Shown: in pieces, positions 8,360-16,884 of the stretch
How positions within the stretch are numbered: position 1 is the first letter of the stretch
Layout: each line of letters starts with the position of its first letter
Notes under the pieces: model-generated
The model's input: only the letters and a program-made list of their open reading frames with translations
What the model was told of the DNA's origin: nothing
Database searches by the model: none
Position numbers and translations under genes: made by a program
NCBI GenBank assembly: GCA_023391105.1
Contig: JAEWBO010000001.1
Coordinates: forward strand, 1 to 64,000
Direction of reading: 5' to 3'
DNA: 64,000 nt
Source: Bacillota bacterium
GTDB lineage: Bacteria > Bacillota > Clostridia > Christensenellales > SZUA-584

Positions 8360-9157
8360 ATGAATAAAACCGAACGCGATAACATGCTGCTCTTCTCCAA
8401 GGAGCGCGTGGCCGGGCTGTACAGATACCGGCTATACTTCACACCCGTTGCGTCTCTGCGGGACGAAACTCCGCGCGTATTCCGGCTGCTTGTGCGCTCG
8501 CCGTTTACGTTTAATAAGTTTGAAATCGGCAAGGTATACAAGCTTAGCTACAGCAACGTTCGCATATTGTCCTTTGAGCCCCAAAGTGAGTTCAACCTCC
8601 AGGAGGAGGACTATGTGAGGCTGCTTGAAACGCGCGATATCAAATTCATGGATAAGAAGACATCCGCGGCGCTTCGCCAGATCGACCCGCCGCTTTTTAC
8701 CAAGGACCGCTACTATTCGTTCGACGAACTCAAGCAGATCGTGAACTACAGACAGGATTTCTTGACCTCGGTCGCCGTGACTGTGTTTTCAGGCGCGCTC
8801 ACGGGTTTTGCACTGCTGCTGCCCTTTGGTCTTTATGTCCTTTTGCTGAACCTTATTATACGAAGCCAGCTGGCCATTGCGGCATTTAGCAGCAAATCGC
8901 TGGTGCTGCCCATAATCGGCATCGGCGCGCTACCCCTGACAATCTTTATCATGTCGATGCTGTTTGCCTTAAGCGAGCTTGCGCTGCTTCGCATCGACTT
9001 TACCAAATGGAATCTTATCAAAAAATACACGCTGTCCTGGGGCGGCATCCGCAAGAGCATATTCTTTGAGTTCAGCGATATCCGCTATTTCAAAAAGTTC
9101 GGTATCGCAGCGGGCATCGCGTTTGCCGTTTCCATACTCATAGCGCTGATCGTTTAG
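8360..9157 (+). CDS. Hypothetical membrane protein
   Basis: A 265-residue protein I do not recognise. Strong AAAAGGGG ribosome site before the ATG. The N-terminal 130 residues are soluble, charged and lack a signal peptide. Membrane segments follow at about 137-160, 178-202 and 243-264, with a basic stretch between the second and third. No enzymatic motif is visible. It is divergent from the decarboxylase operon and followed by a palindrome-rich spacer. It does not share obvious sequence with the PH-like membrane protein on the other side of that spacer. Confidence 0.65.
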   Translation: MNKTERDNMLLFSKERVAGLYRYRLYFTPVASLRDETPRVFRLLVRSPFTFNKFEIGKVYKLSYSNVRILSFEPQSEFNLQEEDYVRLLETRDIKFMDKKTSAALRQIDPPLFTKDRYYSFDELKQIVNYRQDFLTSVAVTVFSGALTGFALLLPFGLYVLLLNLIIRSQLAIAAFSSKSLVLPIIGIGALPLTIFIMSMLFALSELALLRIDFTKWNLIKKYTLSWGGIRKSIFFEFSDIRYFKKFGIAAGIAFAVSILIALIV

Positions 9158-9371
9158 TTTTGTCGAAAAACCTACGGTTTTCCGCCAGTTTACCGGTTTT
9201 GCTTGTTCCTCGCAAACTCGAAACTGCGCAAAACTTCCCGGGGTCCCCAAAAGCTAGCTTTTGGGGTGGAGCCATGGTGTGGGCTGCGCGAGCAAAAGCC
9301 CGTCTTGCCCACGAATTATATTTATAGACTTTTTAAAAAGTCTGCGCGCTGAAGGTCTAATCAGCGCTTTC
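9158..9371. repeat. Palindrome-rich intergenic spacer
   Basis: No gene is visible. The spacer holds several inverted repeats: GAAAAACC/GGTTTTC near 9164-9181, a perfect 22-base palindrome at 9245-9266 (CCCCAAAAGC-TA-GCTTTTGGGG) and a perfect 18-base palindrome at 9326-9343 (AGACTTTTT-AAAAAGTCT). It lies between convergent genes. It could be two terminators plus more, or a degenerate mobile or regulatory repeat. No second copy was seen in the window. Confidence 0.5.
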
Positions 9372-9854
9372 CTAACGCTTGGTGCGGCGTTCCTCGATGA
9401 GTGAGAGCATATCGCTGCTCGGGCTGAAGTACATACATTTTTGCTCGCCGTTTTGCTTATAGACGATATAGACAACGCCTTTGCTCTTGGATCGAAACGT
9501 GAGTCTGTCCTTTTTCATATCCGGTTCTTGCTTGCCGACCGAAACGATGGAAGAGAGCCGGAGGCGCAGCAGATTGCGCGGATTGCGGCCGATGTACCGG
9601 TCGACAATGAGCTCGTCATCAATCAGATTATATTCATATTCCGTCATCCAATGGCGCACAATCAAAATGCCGATGATGATTAGTATGGCGTATTCGACAT
9701 ATTGCATGAACGTGGTGTTCCAGCCTGCTGCCTGCATGGCATCCGCTGCCACGTATATAACAGCGGCAAGCACCACGACACCGAGAAGTAATCCCAGTAC
9801 AGCGAGTATCCCCAGCCACGTGGACAGCTTTTTGCGTGTCAATCTTTCCTTCAT
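9372..9854 (-). CDS. Hypothetical membrane protein with PH-like domain
   Basis: A 160-residue protein with two membrane segments (about 12-36 and 50-67), then a soluble C-terminal region of about 90 residues. The pattern YNLIDDELIVDRYIG, LRLRLSSIVSVG and VVYIVYKQ resembles bacterial PH-domain (bPH) membrane proteins. Start ATG after GAGGAG. Single gene, minus strand, separated from a divergent ABC operon by about 150 bases of AT-rich DNA. Function unknown; the bPH assignment is an inference from strand pattern, not a recognised family hit. Confidence 0.65.
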   Translation of the reverse strand: MKERLTRKKLSTWLGILAVLGLLLGVVVLAAVIYVAADAMQAAGWNTTFMQYVEYAILIIIGILIVRHWMTEYEYNLIDDELIVDRYIGRNPRNLLRLRLSSIVSVGKQEPDMKKDRLTFRSKSKGVVYIVYKQNGEQKCMYFSPSSDMLSLIEERRTKR

Positions 9855-10025
9855 GTGCTCCTCGAATCATATTATCATAATGTATATTATAGTATATTAT
9901 AAGGCATAAAGAGGCCAAAAGGCAATCACGGTTTATTCAATGCGCAAAGCCGCATACGTGAATCTGTGTATAATTCTGAATCAATTTATTAACATGATAT
10001 AAAAATGGCAGGCGGGGAAGAGCAT

Positions 10026-10700
10026 ATGATCACAGCCAAGAACATAACCAAATCGTATGGCAAAACAATATGTTTAAAAGATGTCAGCCTGCATTTAGAC
10101 GCGGGCCATGCGCTCGCCGTTGCGGGTGAGAATGGCGCGGGCAAAACCACGCTGCTCAAAATCCTAGCGACCGCCTCCGTACCGGACAGCGGCACGCTTC
10201 ATATAGGCGGTATTGACGCGCTGAAAAACGCGTCGACGGTGCGTGAAAGCTTGGGATACGTGCCCCAGGGCATTGCGCTGATGCAGGAGCTTTCTGTCAG
10301 AGACAACCTCTATTACTGGATGAAAACAAAGGACGAGGCCGTTTATGAAACCGTGATGGATATCATCGGTCTTAAGGATGTGGAAAAGAAGAAGGTGGCG
10401 CGCCTTTCGGGCGGGATGAAATGGCGGCTCAATATCGGTGCGTCACTGGTGCTGCGGCCGTCGCTGCTGATACTCGACGAACCGCTCGCCGGTGTGGATA
10501 TCGCGAACAGGCGCAGGATAATAGCGGCGCTGACAGCGCTCAAGCAAAGCGGCGTGGCGATCATATTCACAAGCCATTACATCGATGAAATGCAAATGCT
10601 GGCTGATGAGATGATTGCGCTAAAAGAAGGAATGATGTCGTACTGCGGGCCAATGGAATTTGAGAATCTTGCGGAGGCGATACGGCATTATACCGCGTGA
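10026..10700 (+). CDS. ABC transporter ATP-binding protein
   Basis: A 224-residue ATPase of the ABC-2 exporter type. Walker A GENGAGKT (34-41), Q-loop in GYVPQG, signature LSGGM, Walker B LLILDEP and the H-loop in TSHYIDE are all present. Start set at the second possible ATG (10026), which has AGGCGGGG upstream; an ATG at 10005 lacks one. It heads a four-gene operon with a membrane-anchored protein of unknown role and two ABC-2 permeases, so it most likely powers export of an unidentified substrate such as a drug, lipid or peptide. Confidence 0.93.
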   Translation: MITAKNITKSYGKTICLKDVSLHLDAGHALAVAGENGAGKTTLLKILATASVPDSGTLHIGGIDALKNASTVRESLGYVPQGIALMQELSVRDNLYYWMKTKDEAVYETVMDIIGLKDVEKKKVARLSGGMKWRLNIGASLVLRPSLLILDEPLAGVDIANRRRIIAALTALKQSGVAIIFTSHYIDEMQMLADEMIALKEGMMSYCGPMEFENLAEAIRHYTA

Positions 10701-10713
10701 AAGGGAATATGCC

Positions 10714-12117
10714 ATGGAAGAAGAACCCAAAAAGCTTGGCTCTTCGGAGACGCCGGAATTGAGCGTGGCGCGGCGGCGCGGCGCGATTCGGCGGCTGATT
10801 TGGCCGCACGGCAAAAGACCCAGGCCCAAAGGCCTTATGCAGGGCAGACGCTGGATGGGCGTGGCGCTGGTGCTGCTGGTGTGCGCGCTGACGGTGGTCG
10901 GCATTGTGATATTCAACGGTTCTTTATCGCCTGCGCAAAGCGAAGGCAACGAAGGGGTGTTCTCACTATACGATTTTTTCCGTGAGTATGCGAAAAATCG
11001 GGAAGTTCAGTCCCGTGGGCCGGCCGGTACGCTCGCGCAGCGGCTTATGAAGGAACCCTTTGAGATAAACGCGCAGATGACGCTCGAATCTGAGGGACTA
11101 AAATCGCAGGGAATTCCGTTGACCAGCGTGCCTGCCGAGCTTGATGTTAAATACGATTTACGTGATTTGGGCGTTAAGGCCAATGTGATTGGTATGGACA
11201 TATTTAAGGCCTTGGTCACAGGTGACCGGGTGGTGACTGAACAGGCGGGAGGAGAGCCGTCGGAGGCTGAACTGCCCGCCAACGGCGATGTATCCGGCGA
11301 CATGCCGCTGGGGGATCGTATTCACGCGTTTGTGCCGTCTTTGCCCGAGCATGCGGCGATGCTGGAACAGCTGTTCGACGCTCTCGCGCAATCGGTGCCC
11401 GAGGAGTGCACCGAGCTGCAGCTTGGGCGGGCTTACAGCCCCGTGGATAACGAAGACGTCAACGTGACGCTGATCCACACCACACTGGACGAAAAAGAGC
11501 TGGCACAGGCTGCTTTTGCGTTTGCTGAGAGCCTTAAACAGGATGAGGCGCTCTACAAGCAGACTCAGGAGCTGACCATCGCCGTTTCGGCGATGCTTAG
11601 CGCACCGGGCACGACGTTGGATTCATTTCTGACGCAGCTAATAAACGAGGATTTTAAAGATGTCACGCTGACATGGAAGGTGTATCGCCGCGACGACACG
11701 CCCATCGGCTTTGCGGTTGCCGTAACGACGACAGACGCGCAATATGACTTTACGCAGATGGCAGAGTTTGACGGCGCCACGAGCTATGAGCGCGTAGAGC
11801 TGTTGATCAACGGTAACAAGGTGTTCAACGCGGATTATCGTTTAAATTCTGAGGACGAGACGGGCGTGCTTAGTGCCGTGCTGAACAGCGCGGACGGCGA
11901 AACGATCAGCATTGGCGGCACGTTTGCGATCGAGCCATATACGGAGGACTCATACCGCATTCAGGCCGAGCTTGATGCTATCGGCAAGCTGCTTAGAGAG
12001 CAAGAGGATACGGTGCACGCTGTGATTGATGCGCGCGTTAGCCTTGGCAACGGTCTTGGCATGCTCGAAGACAGCCGTCATTGGGAAAATATTTCAAGTT
12101 GGAAGAAAACAGAATAA
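10714..12117 (+). CDS. Membrane-anchored extracytoplasmic protein, unknown
   Basis: A 467-residue protein with a basic cytoplasmic N terminus (many Arg/Lys up to residue 46), one membrane segment at about 47-68 and a large extracytoplasmic region of about 400 residues. The start ATG at 10714 follows AAAGGGA; the frame is open further upstream inside the ATPase gene. No known domain is recognised. The outer region has alternating hydrophobic and charged segments but no repeats or catalytic motif. It lies 13 bases after the ATPase and 15 bases before the first permease, so it is probably a dedicated subunit, substrate receptor or accessory factor of this exporter. Confidence 0.75.
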   Translation: MEEEPKKLGSSETPELSVARRRGAIRRLIWPHGKRPRPKGLMQGRRWMGVALVLLVCALTVVGIVIFNGSLSPAQSEGNEGVFSLYDFFREYAKNREVQSRGPAGTLAQRLMKEPFEINAQMTLESEGLKSQGIPLTSVPAELDVKYDLRDLGVKANVIGMDIFKALVTGDRVVTEQAGGEPSEAELPANGDVSGDMPLGDRIHAFVPSLPEHAAMLEQLFDALAQSVPEECTELQLGRAYSPVDNEDVNVTLIHTTLDEKELAQAAFAFAESLKQDEALYKQTQELTIAVSAMLSAPGTTLDSFLTQLINEDFKDVTLTWKVYRRDDTPIGFAVAVTTTDAQYDFTQMAEFDGATSYERVELLINGNKVFNADYRLNSEDETGVLSAVLNSADGETISIGGTFAIEPYTEDSYRIQAELDAIGKLLREQEDTVHAVIDARVSLGNGLGMLEDSRHWENISSWKKTE

Positions 12118-12132
12118 GGCTGATAGGTACGA

Positions 12133-13344
12133 ATGAATAAGCTCTTTGCGGTGGATTTAAAAAGGCTCCTGAATAATAAAACAGCATTTTTCTTCGCGGT
12201 GGGTGCGCCGCTGCTGCTTGTGCTGATTATCTCCTTTGCGGTGGCACCTTATTTTTATGCGGATGTGCGCGCGGAGAATTTCACTGTGGCGGTTTTTAAC
12301 GAGGATGAAGATCCACTTACGGAATCAATACTAAGCGGGCTTATAGAAAGCCGCTCGCTGGGCGCTCTGATCGGTGTCGAATTTGTGCAGAGCGAAGCTG
12401 AAGGGCACCGGGCTGTTGAGGACGGAGCGGCGGCGTTTGTCCATATCCCCGCGAACATGCAGGACACGCTGTATCATAACGGACGGAGCGCCATCTCCTA
12501 TTACGGCAATCCCAAAATGCCGCTGGAAGACGCGCTGCTTTACGAGACGCTGGATTCGGGCATATCGCTTGTGAGCAACGCGCAGCACGCGATCAACATG
12601 CTCTATCAAAACAGCTTAAATGCAGGCGTGGACAAGGCCGCTGCATCGGATGCCAGCAGCCGCATGAGAATGGCCTATTTTGGCAGCATACTCGCGCGCT
12701 CGGCGCTGTATGAAGACACCGACATCACGTCGCCGCTGGGCAGTGCATTACCCATCGAGTATTACGCGGTAAGCTTTCTTGTGCTCTTTGTGGCGCTGGG
12801 AGGCCTGCCCATAGCGCGAATGACCGCAGACGATGGCGAAACGGGACTGATTCACCGTCAGCTGCTTTCGGGACATACCCCGTTTGCGTGCGTGATGTCA
12901 CGCTGGCTCGCGGGCAGCCTCTTTTTGCTGCTTCAATTTGCCGTGCTGGCTTTGGCGATGGGGCTGATTGCGGGCGGTACCGTATTCACAGGTCATTTTC
13001 CAGCAATCATTATTGGCGGCGTGCTGCTCTGCCTTTTTGTGAGTCTTGGCATGATGCTTACAGGCCTGTTGTCCAAAACGGCGGCCTTTGCGGTACGCGC
13101 CGCTTTTTTGAGCGCGCTTGCGCTTGCTCTGCTGGGCGGGCTGTTCGTGCCATCCGCGTATATGCCCGCCATCGTACGCGAGGTGTCATATTATACGCCG
13201 CTTTCGGCGGCGCTCATGCTGAATATCGCGGGACTGTTTAACGATAGAGCCGAAGGACTATATCTGTTTGCCGGAATTCTTGCCGTCTATACGGCGGTGC
13301 TGCTGCCGTTTGTTTTGCGCCGGTTTCAAAGGAGGACACAATGA
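12133..13344 (+). CDS. ABC-2 type permease, first of pair
   Basis: A 403-residue integral membrane subunit. The topology fits the ABC-2 family: one membrane segment at about 20-42, an extracytoplasmic domain of about 170 residues containing FTVAVFNEDEDP, then about six membrane segments between 210 and 400. The start codon has only a weak ribosome site. The 3' end contains a strong AAAGGAGG that serves the next gene, and the two genes overlap by four bases (ATGA). Works with the ATPase at 10026 and the second permease as a heterodimer. Confidence 0.88.
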   Translation: MNKLFAVDLKRLLNNKTAFFFAVGAPLLLVLIISFAVAPYFYADVRAENFTVAVFNEDEDPLTESILSGLIESRSLGALIGVEFVQSEAEGHRAVEDGAAAFVHIPANMQDTLYHNGRSAISYYGNPKMPLEDALLYETLDSGISLVSNAQHAINMLYQNSLNAGVDKAAASDASSRMRMAYFGSILARSALYEDTDITSPLGSALPIEYYAVSFLVLFVALGGLPIARMTADDGETGLIHRQLLSGHTPFACVMSRWLAGSLFLLLQFAVLALAMGLIAGGTVFTGHFPAIIIGGVLLCLFVSLGMMLTGLLSKTAAFAVRAAFLSALALALLGGLFVPSAYMPAIVREVSYYTPLSAALMLNIAGLFNDRAEGLYLFAGILAVYTAVLLPFVLRRFQRRTQ

Positions 13345-14471
13345 GGCTGTTTTTGCACACGTTCAAATACCGCCTCAAGACGCTCTGCACGGGCGCGTAT
13401 GGCATCGTCTTCTTTTTGCTGGCGCTTGGTGTGGCGGTGTGCCCGTTTCTCGGCCTTATCATACCCGACGCACCGGTGCCCATCGGCTGGATTGACGAAG
13501 ACGATACGGAATTCTCACACCTTCTGCTCAAAAACGTACAGGCGCTGGATGTGGTATGGGTGATGCCGGATGATAAGGATACGCTCCTCGCGAACCTGCA
13601 AACAGGACGGCTGGAGGGCGTATTCGTGATTAAGGATGGCTTTGAGGACGCGATAAAGAGCGGCAATTTTGAAGGTGTGCTGCAGTTGCTGCGCTCGCCG
13701 TACAGCACGGCGGCGGGCGTGATATCCGAAAGCGTGGGCAGCGAAGCACTGCGCCTATGGCTTGCGTGCAGCAGCGCCAACGAAGCACGCGCTTTGGGCG
13801 GCGAGACGCTGTATGAAAACGTGTTTGAAGACACTATTGTGGACACGGAGGAACCGATTCTGAAACTGGTACGCGAAAACGCGGCGGGCGAGACAGGCGC
13901 TGTGACGCCGCTTTTGGACGCGGCGTATTCGTCGCTGTATTTGCTGTGCGGTGTGGCCAGCTTCTTTATGCTGACCGGCCTTGCGATGACGCGCAAAGGG
14001 GCGGACTTTTCCGACAGGCTGACATCGCTCGCGTTCTCCATCACGCGTTTTCGGCTTGCGACGGGCTGCGCGGACACCGTTTATATGCTGCCATGTGCAG
14101 CAGTGCCGCTCATCGCGTTTGGTACGGCGGGGGAAGGGCAGCTGATCGTGCCGCTGCTTATCATGTTTGCTTTGTATATGCTTTCGTTCGGCGGCATCGC
14201 GTCGCTGCTGGCGCTGATACGCAATCAGACGACGCTGATGCTCAGCATCTGTCTGGTGACCGTCGCGAACGTGATGTTCTCGTCCATGCTGGTGCCGCTG
14301 CCATCAAGCGGGCTTTTTGCGGCTGTGTCGCATATACTGCCCGCGCGCTGGCTGTCTTCGGCAGAACTAGCGGATCCGCTGATTGGTATTTCCGGGTTGG
14401 CTGCTTGCGCGGCTGTGTATAACGCATTGCCGTTTTTATTTCGTCAAAAGAAGGATCGGCGCGAACTTTGA
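13341..14471 (+). CDS. ABC-2 type permease, second of pair
   Basis: A 376-residue ABC-2 permease with the same layout as the preceding gene: membrane segment at about 15-38, outer domain with VPIGWIDEDDTEF, and about six C-terminal membrane segments. The two permeases share family features but are clearly diverged, so they probably form an asymmetric dimer. Start overlaps the previous stop (ATGA) after a strong AAAGGAGG. Last gene of the exporter operon. Substrate unknown. Confidence 0.88.
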   Translation: MRLFLHTFKYRLKTLCTGAYGIVFFLLALGVAVCPFLGLIIPDAPVPIGWIDEDDTEFSHLLLKNVQALDVVWVMPDDKDTLLANLQTGRLEGVFVIKDGFEDAIKSGNFEGVLQLLRSPYSTAAGVISESVGSEALRLWLACSSANEARALGGETLYENVFEDTIVDTEEPILKLVRENAAGETGAVTPLLDAAYSSLYLLCGVASFFMLTGLAMTRKGADFSDRLTSLAFSITRFRLATGCADTVYMLPCAAVPLIAFGTAGEGQLIVPLLIMFALYMLSFGGIASLLALIRNQTTLMLSICLVTVANVMFSSMLVPLPSSGLFAAVSHILPARWLSSAELADPLIGISGLAACAAVYNALPFLFRQKKDRREL

Positions 14472-14559
14472 TTTTTTGGGCAAAAACATCGCGTGCCGTT
14501 TATTGTTGGGAGAAAGAAATTGAATGCAAAGGGGCTTTGGCTCAACGAACGCTTCTCGA

Positions 14560-14826
14560 TTATTCACCCTGCATCGTATCGTAGATGTATCTGTACAGCT
14601 CAAACAGCTCGAGGGCGGCGGGTTCGTCCATGTTGATATCCGGATGGTATTTGGCGCAGATGCCGCTCCAGCCCGCTTCTTCAATTTCTTCTCTTATGGC
14701 GCGGTAACGCGAGAGGTAACCAAACTGCGTGTTGACCTCAGTCAGCATGTCTCTTATATGTTCAAGGTCTTGCAATATGGATGCAAGCTGCTGCTCCTTC
14801 GATAGCGGCTGATTTTCTTCGCTCAT
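14560..14826 (-). CDS. Small protein with J-domain-like HPD motif
   Basis: An 88-residue protein. Start chosen at MSEENQ because GGGAGG lies eight bases upstream. Residues 1-50 are helical and charged. The C-terminal part reads AKYHPDIN (H61-P62-D63) followed by a helix with ALELFELYRYIYD, closely resembling the HPD loop and third helix of a J-domain. The classic helix II is shortened or altered. J-domains stimulate Hsp70 (DnaK) ATPase, but whether this one does is unknown. Single gene between the exporter operon (convergent) and a divergent methyltransferase. Confidence 0.65.
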   Translation of the reverse strand: MSEENQPLSKEQQLASILQDLEHIRDMLTEVNTQFGYLSRYRAIREEIEEAGWSGICAKYHPDINMDEPAALELFELYRYIYDTMQGE

Positions 14827-14960
14827 AGGAATCCCTCCCAAAAGGTCTGTTTACTATTATGCTTGATGGGATGGTTTTCATACGTGAAAATGCAAAATGC
14901 AGGGAAGAATGCAGTCTGTGCAGAAATAATTACAGATGGTTAATAAAAGGTGGTGAAATA

Positions 14961-15953
14961 ATGAATCGGAATTGTGAGACAGTGCTTCATATCATGAATG
15001 GTCTTCTTGACAGGGCTCAGACTGTGACGGCCAAGGAAATACGAAGAAATGTTGAATGGGCAGCCAACGGAGCCGATGCAAAAAGCGCTCTTGATCGGCT
15101 TGAGCAAAACGGATATGTCAACCGAACCAATGGGGGCAGCTATTCGTTCACACAAAAAGGCAAGACTGAAGCGGATCGTATCCGTGAAGATAAGATAAGA
15201 GAGGAATTTGACAAGCTGATTGGCCGATGCACACAGAGCAGCGCTTATCTCGACTTTTGCGAAGAGCTTTACGGATACCGTCTCTACCTCTTTAACATGA
15301 TGGACAAACGTCAGCTTGACGATTTGTTCCGTTTGTTATCGCATTTGGCTGGCAATATAATACTGGATATGGGCTGTGGAACGGGAAGCATTCTAAACCA
15401 CATTGTTAAGACATTTGGCTTTATAGGATATGGCGTGGATCAAATCAGCAAAGAAATTGTTGACAGAATCAGTCCGTTGATTACATACAGTCAGATAGAT
15501 ATGGATATGGTTTCTGGCGAGAATGTCAAAGCGGAAACAATTATTTTTGTTGACAGTCTCTATTTCAGCAAGGACATGGAGCAGCTGATTAAACGTATTA
15601 TGGGCAGTGATGTGAAAACAGTCTGCCTTTATTATTCTGAGTATCTCTTTGAAGAAACAGAAAACAAGGATTTGCTGCAAAAAGACAATACCCGGCTTGC
15701 GCAGGTCTTAAACAGTCTTGGCCTAAAATATGAAGCTGTTGATTACAGTGAATGTGAATATCAGTTATACCAAAGAGGCCTTGCTCTGCTGCCAAAATTC
15801 AAAGAGAGGTTCTCGGCTCAGAAAATAGGGGATATTTTTGAGCGGCGGTTAAAGGAATATAAATTTGGAGCTGAGCTTTATGAACAGGGCAGAGCCAGCC
15901 GTTTTTTATATGTCATAAGGCGTTTAGAAGAAATAGTGAATATTTGTGAATAG
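14961..15953 (+). CDS. SAM-dependent methyltransferase with N-terminal winged helix
   Basis: A 330-residue protein. Start ATG at 14961 follows AAGGTGGTG; the frame is open further up but without a ribosome site. Residues 1-65 look like a winged helix-turn-helix (ALDRLEQNGYVNRTNGGSYSFTQKG). The class I methyltransferase fold begins near residue 125, with the SAM-binding motif ILDMGCGTGS and a second glycine motif in GYGVDQIS. The C-terminal half is less conserved. Its target is unknown; an RNA, protein or small molecule are all possible. The coding sequence is AT-richer than its neighbours, so horizontal origin is possible. Confidence 0.8.
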   Translation: MNRNCETVLHIMNGLLDRAQTVTAKEIRRNVEWAANGADAKSALDRLEQNGYVNRTNGGSYSFTQKGKTEADRIREDKIREEFDKLIGRCTQSSAYLDFCEELYGYRLYLFNMMDKRQLDDLFRLLSHLAGNIILDMGCGTGSILNHIVKTFGFIGYGVDQISKEIVDRISPLITYSQIDMDMVSGENVKAETIIFVDSLYFSKDMEQLIKRIMGSDVKTVCLYYSEYLFEETENKDLLQKDNTRLAQVLNSLGLKYEAVDYSECEYQLYQRGLALLPKFKERFSAQKIGDIFERRLKEYKFGAELYEQGRASRFLYVIRRLEEIVNICE

Positions 15954-16052
15954 ATCAATGAAAATTGATAAAGACACTTGCGAATATCACCAGAGTTGAT
16001 GTAATATATTTCATATAGGTATCACAAATATCATATTCAAGGAGGGCACCCC

Positions 16053-16811
16053 ATGTCTCCGTACAAAAGCTTTATTGCCGCAACGAAAAACTATTTTCAA
16101 AGTGTGGCGTTCCTAAAGTTTCTGCTCACCGCTTCCATTTTCATATTCGCCGCAGGCGGCCTTTTCTATCTGCTCGGGTTGTTTGTTCTGGCCGTTTATG
16201 ACGCGCTTGTATGCATTGGCAGCATACTGATATGGGCGGGCTTGCTGCTCTCTGTGATAAAAGAAGACGTCATGACCATTGCGATATCAAGCGGCGTCAT
16301 ATCACTTGGAAGCCTTGTCGGATGGATCATCAGCTTGATTGGAAGATCTTATTTCGGATATGTCGTGGGCGGGGTCTTTTCCTTTACGCCTTTCATATTC
16401 TTTCTGATATTCGGCGCCATCGCGACGATCGTATTTATCAAGGCTGAAAAGTTTAAATCTATGCGGGCTGCCTCGGCCGCCGCGAGACCCGCCGGTATGC
16501 CGTGCCCAAGATGCGGCAATATTGTGCCGTTCGGGTCGGGGTTCTGCCCGGCTTGCGGTACGCCGGCACCGCAATATGCGCCGCCGCAGCCGCCGCAATA
16601 CGCAGCACCGCAGCCGCAGTATGCACCGCCGCAACAGCCGGTACCTCCGGCAGCTCCGGTACCCCCGGCTGCTCCGGCAGCTCCGACCGCTCCGGTAGTT
16701 CCTGCTGAACCTGTTCCTTCAGCCCCGACAACAAAGAAGTGTGGGTCTTGCGGCACTGAGCTTCCCTTAGACGCAGTATTTTGCGGCAAGTGCGGCACAA
16801 AACAGGAATAA
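16053..16811 (+). CDS. Zinc-ribbon membrane protein with Pro/Ala-rich linker
   Basis: A 252-residue protein. Three or four membrane segments occupy residues 20-130. A cytoplasmic tail holds two double-CxxC zinc ribbons, CPRCGNIVPFGSGFCPACG and CGSCGTELPLDAVFCGKCG. They are joined by about 60 residues made almost entirely of Pro, Ala, Gln, Tyr and Val in repeating YAPPQ/PPAAP units. The linker DNA is correspondingly repetitive. Strong AAGGAGGG ribosome site. Such zinc-ribbon (zinc_ribbon_2/DZR) proteins are common in clostridia, with unknown function. Single gene with its own terminator. Confidence 0.75.
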   Translation: MSPYKSFIAATKNYFQSVAFLKFLLTASIFIFAAGGLFYLLGLFVLAVYDALVCIGSILIWAGLLLSVIKEDVMTIAISSGVISLGSLVGWIISLIGRSYFGYVVGGVFSFTPFIFFLIFGAIATIVFIKAEKFKSMRAASAAARPAGMPCPRCGNIVPFGSGFCPACGTPAPQYAPPQPPQYAAPQPQYAPPQQPVPPAAPVPPAAPAAPTAPVVPAEPVPSAPTTKKCGSCGTELPLDAVFCGKCGTKQE

Positions 16812-16839
16812 TCGGATTCAGTAATTTTGGCATAACAAA

Positions 16840-16868
16840 AGGCATCATCCCATTCGGACGATGCCTTC
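16840..16868 (+). terminator. Terminator of zinc-ribbon gene
   Basis: AAGGCATC pairs with GATGCCTT, with three more inner pairs, followed by CTTTGTTTT. The opposite strand may also use it for cinA. Confidence 0.75.
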
Positions 16869-16884
16869 TTTGTTTTGATACAAT

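Noticed and set aside
13238..14077. A 279-codon open frame on the minus strand
   Set aside because: It is antisense to the two ABC-2 permease genes, which have clear family features, overlaps and ribosome sites.
16600..16720. CRISPR-like short repeats
   Set aside because: The repeats are codon repeats of a Pro/Ala linker, with no spacers of constant size and no cas genes nearby.
16349..16798. Gly/Ala/Cys-rich repeat ORF on the minus strand
   Set aside because: It is the shadow of the Pro/Ala-rich linker of the zinc-ribbon gene.
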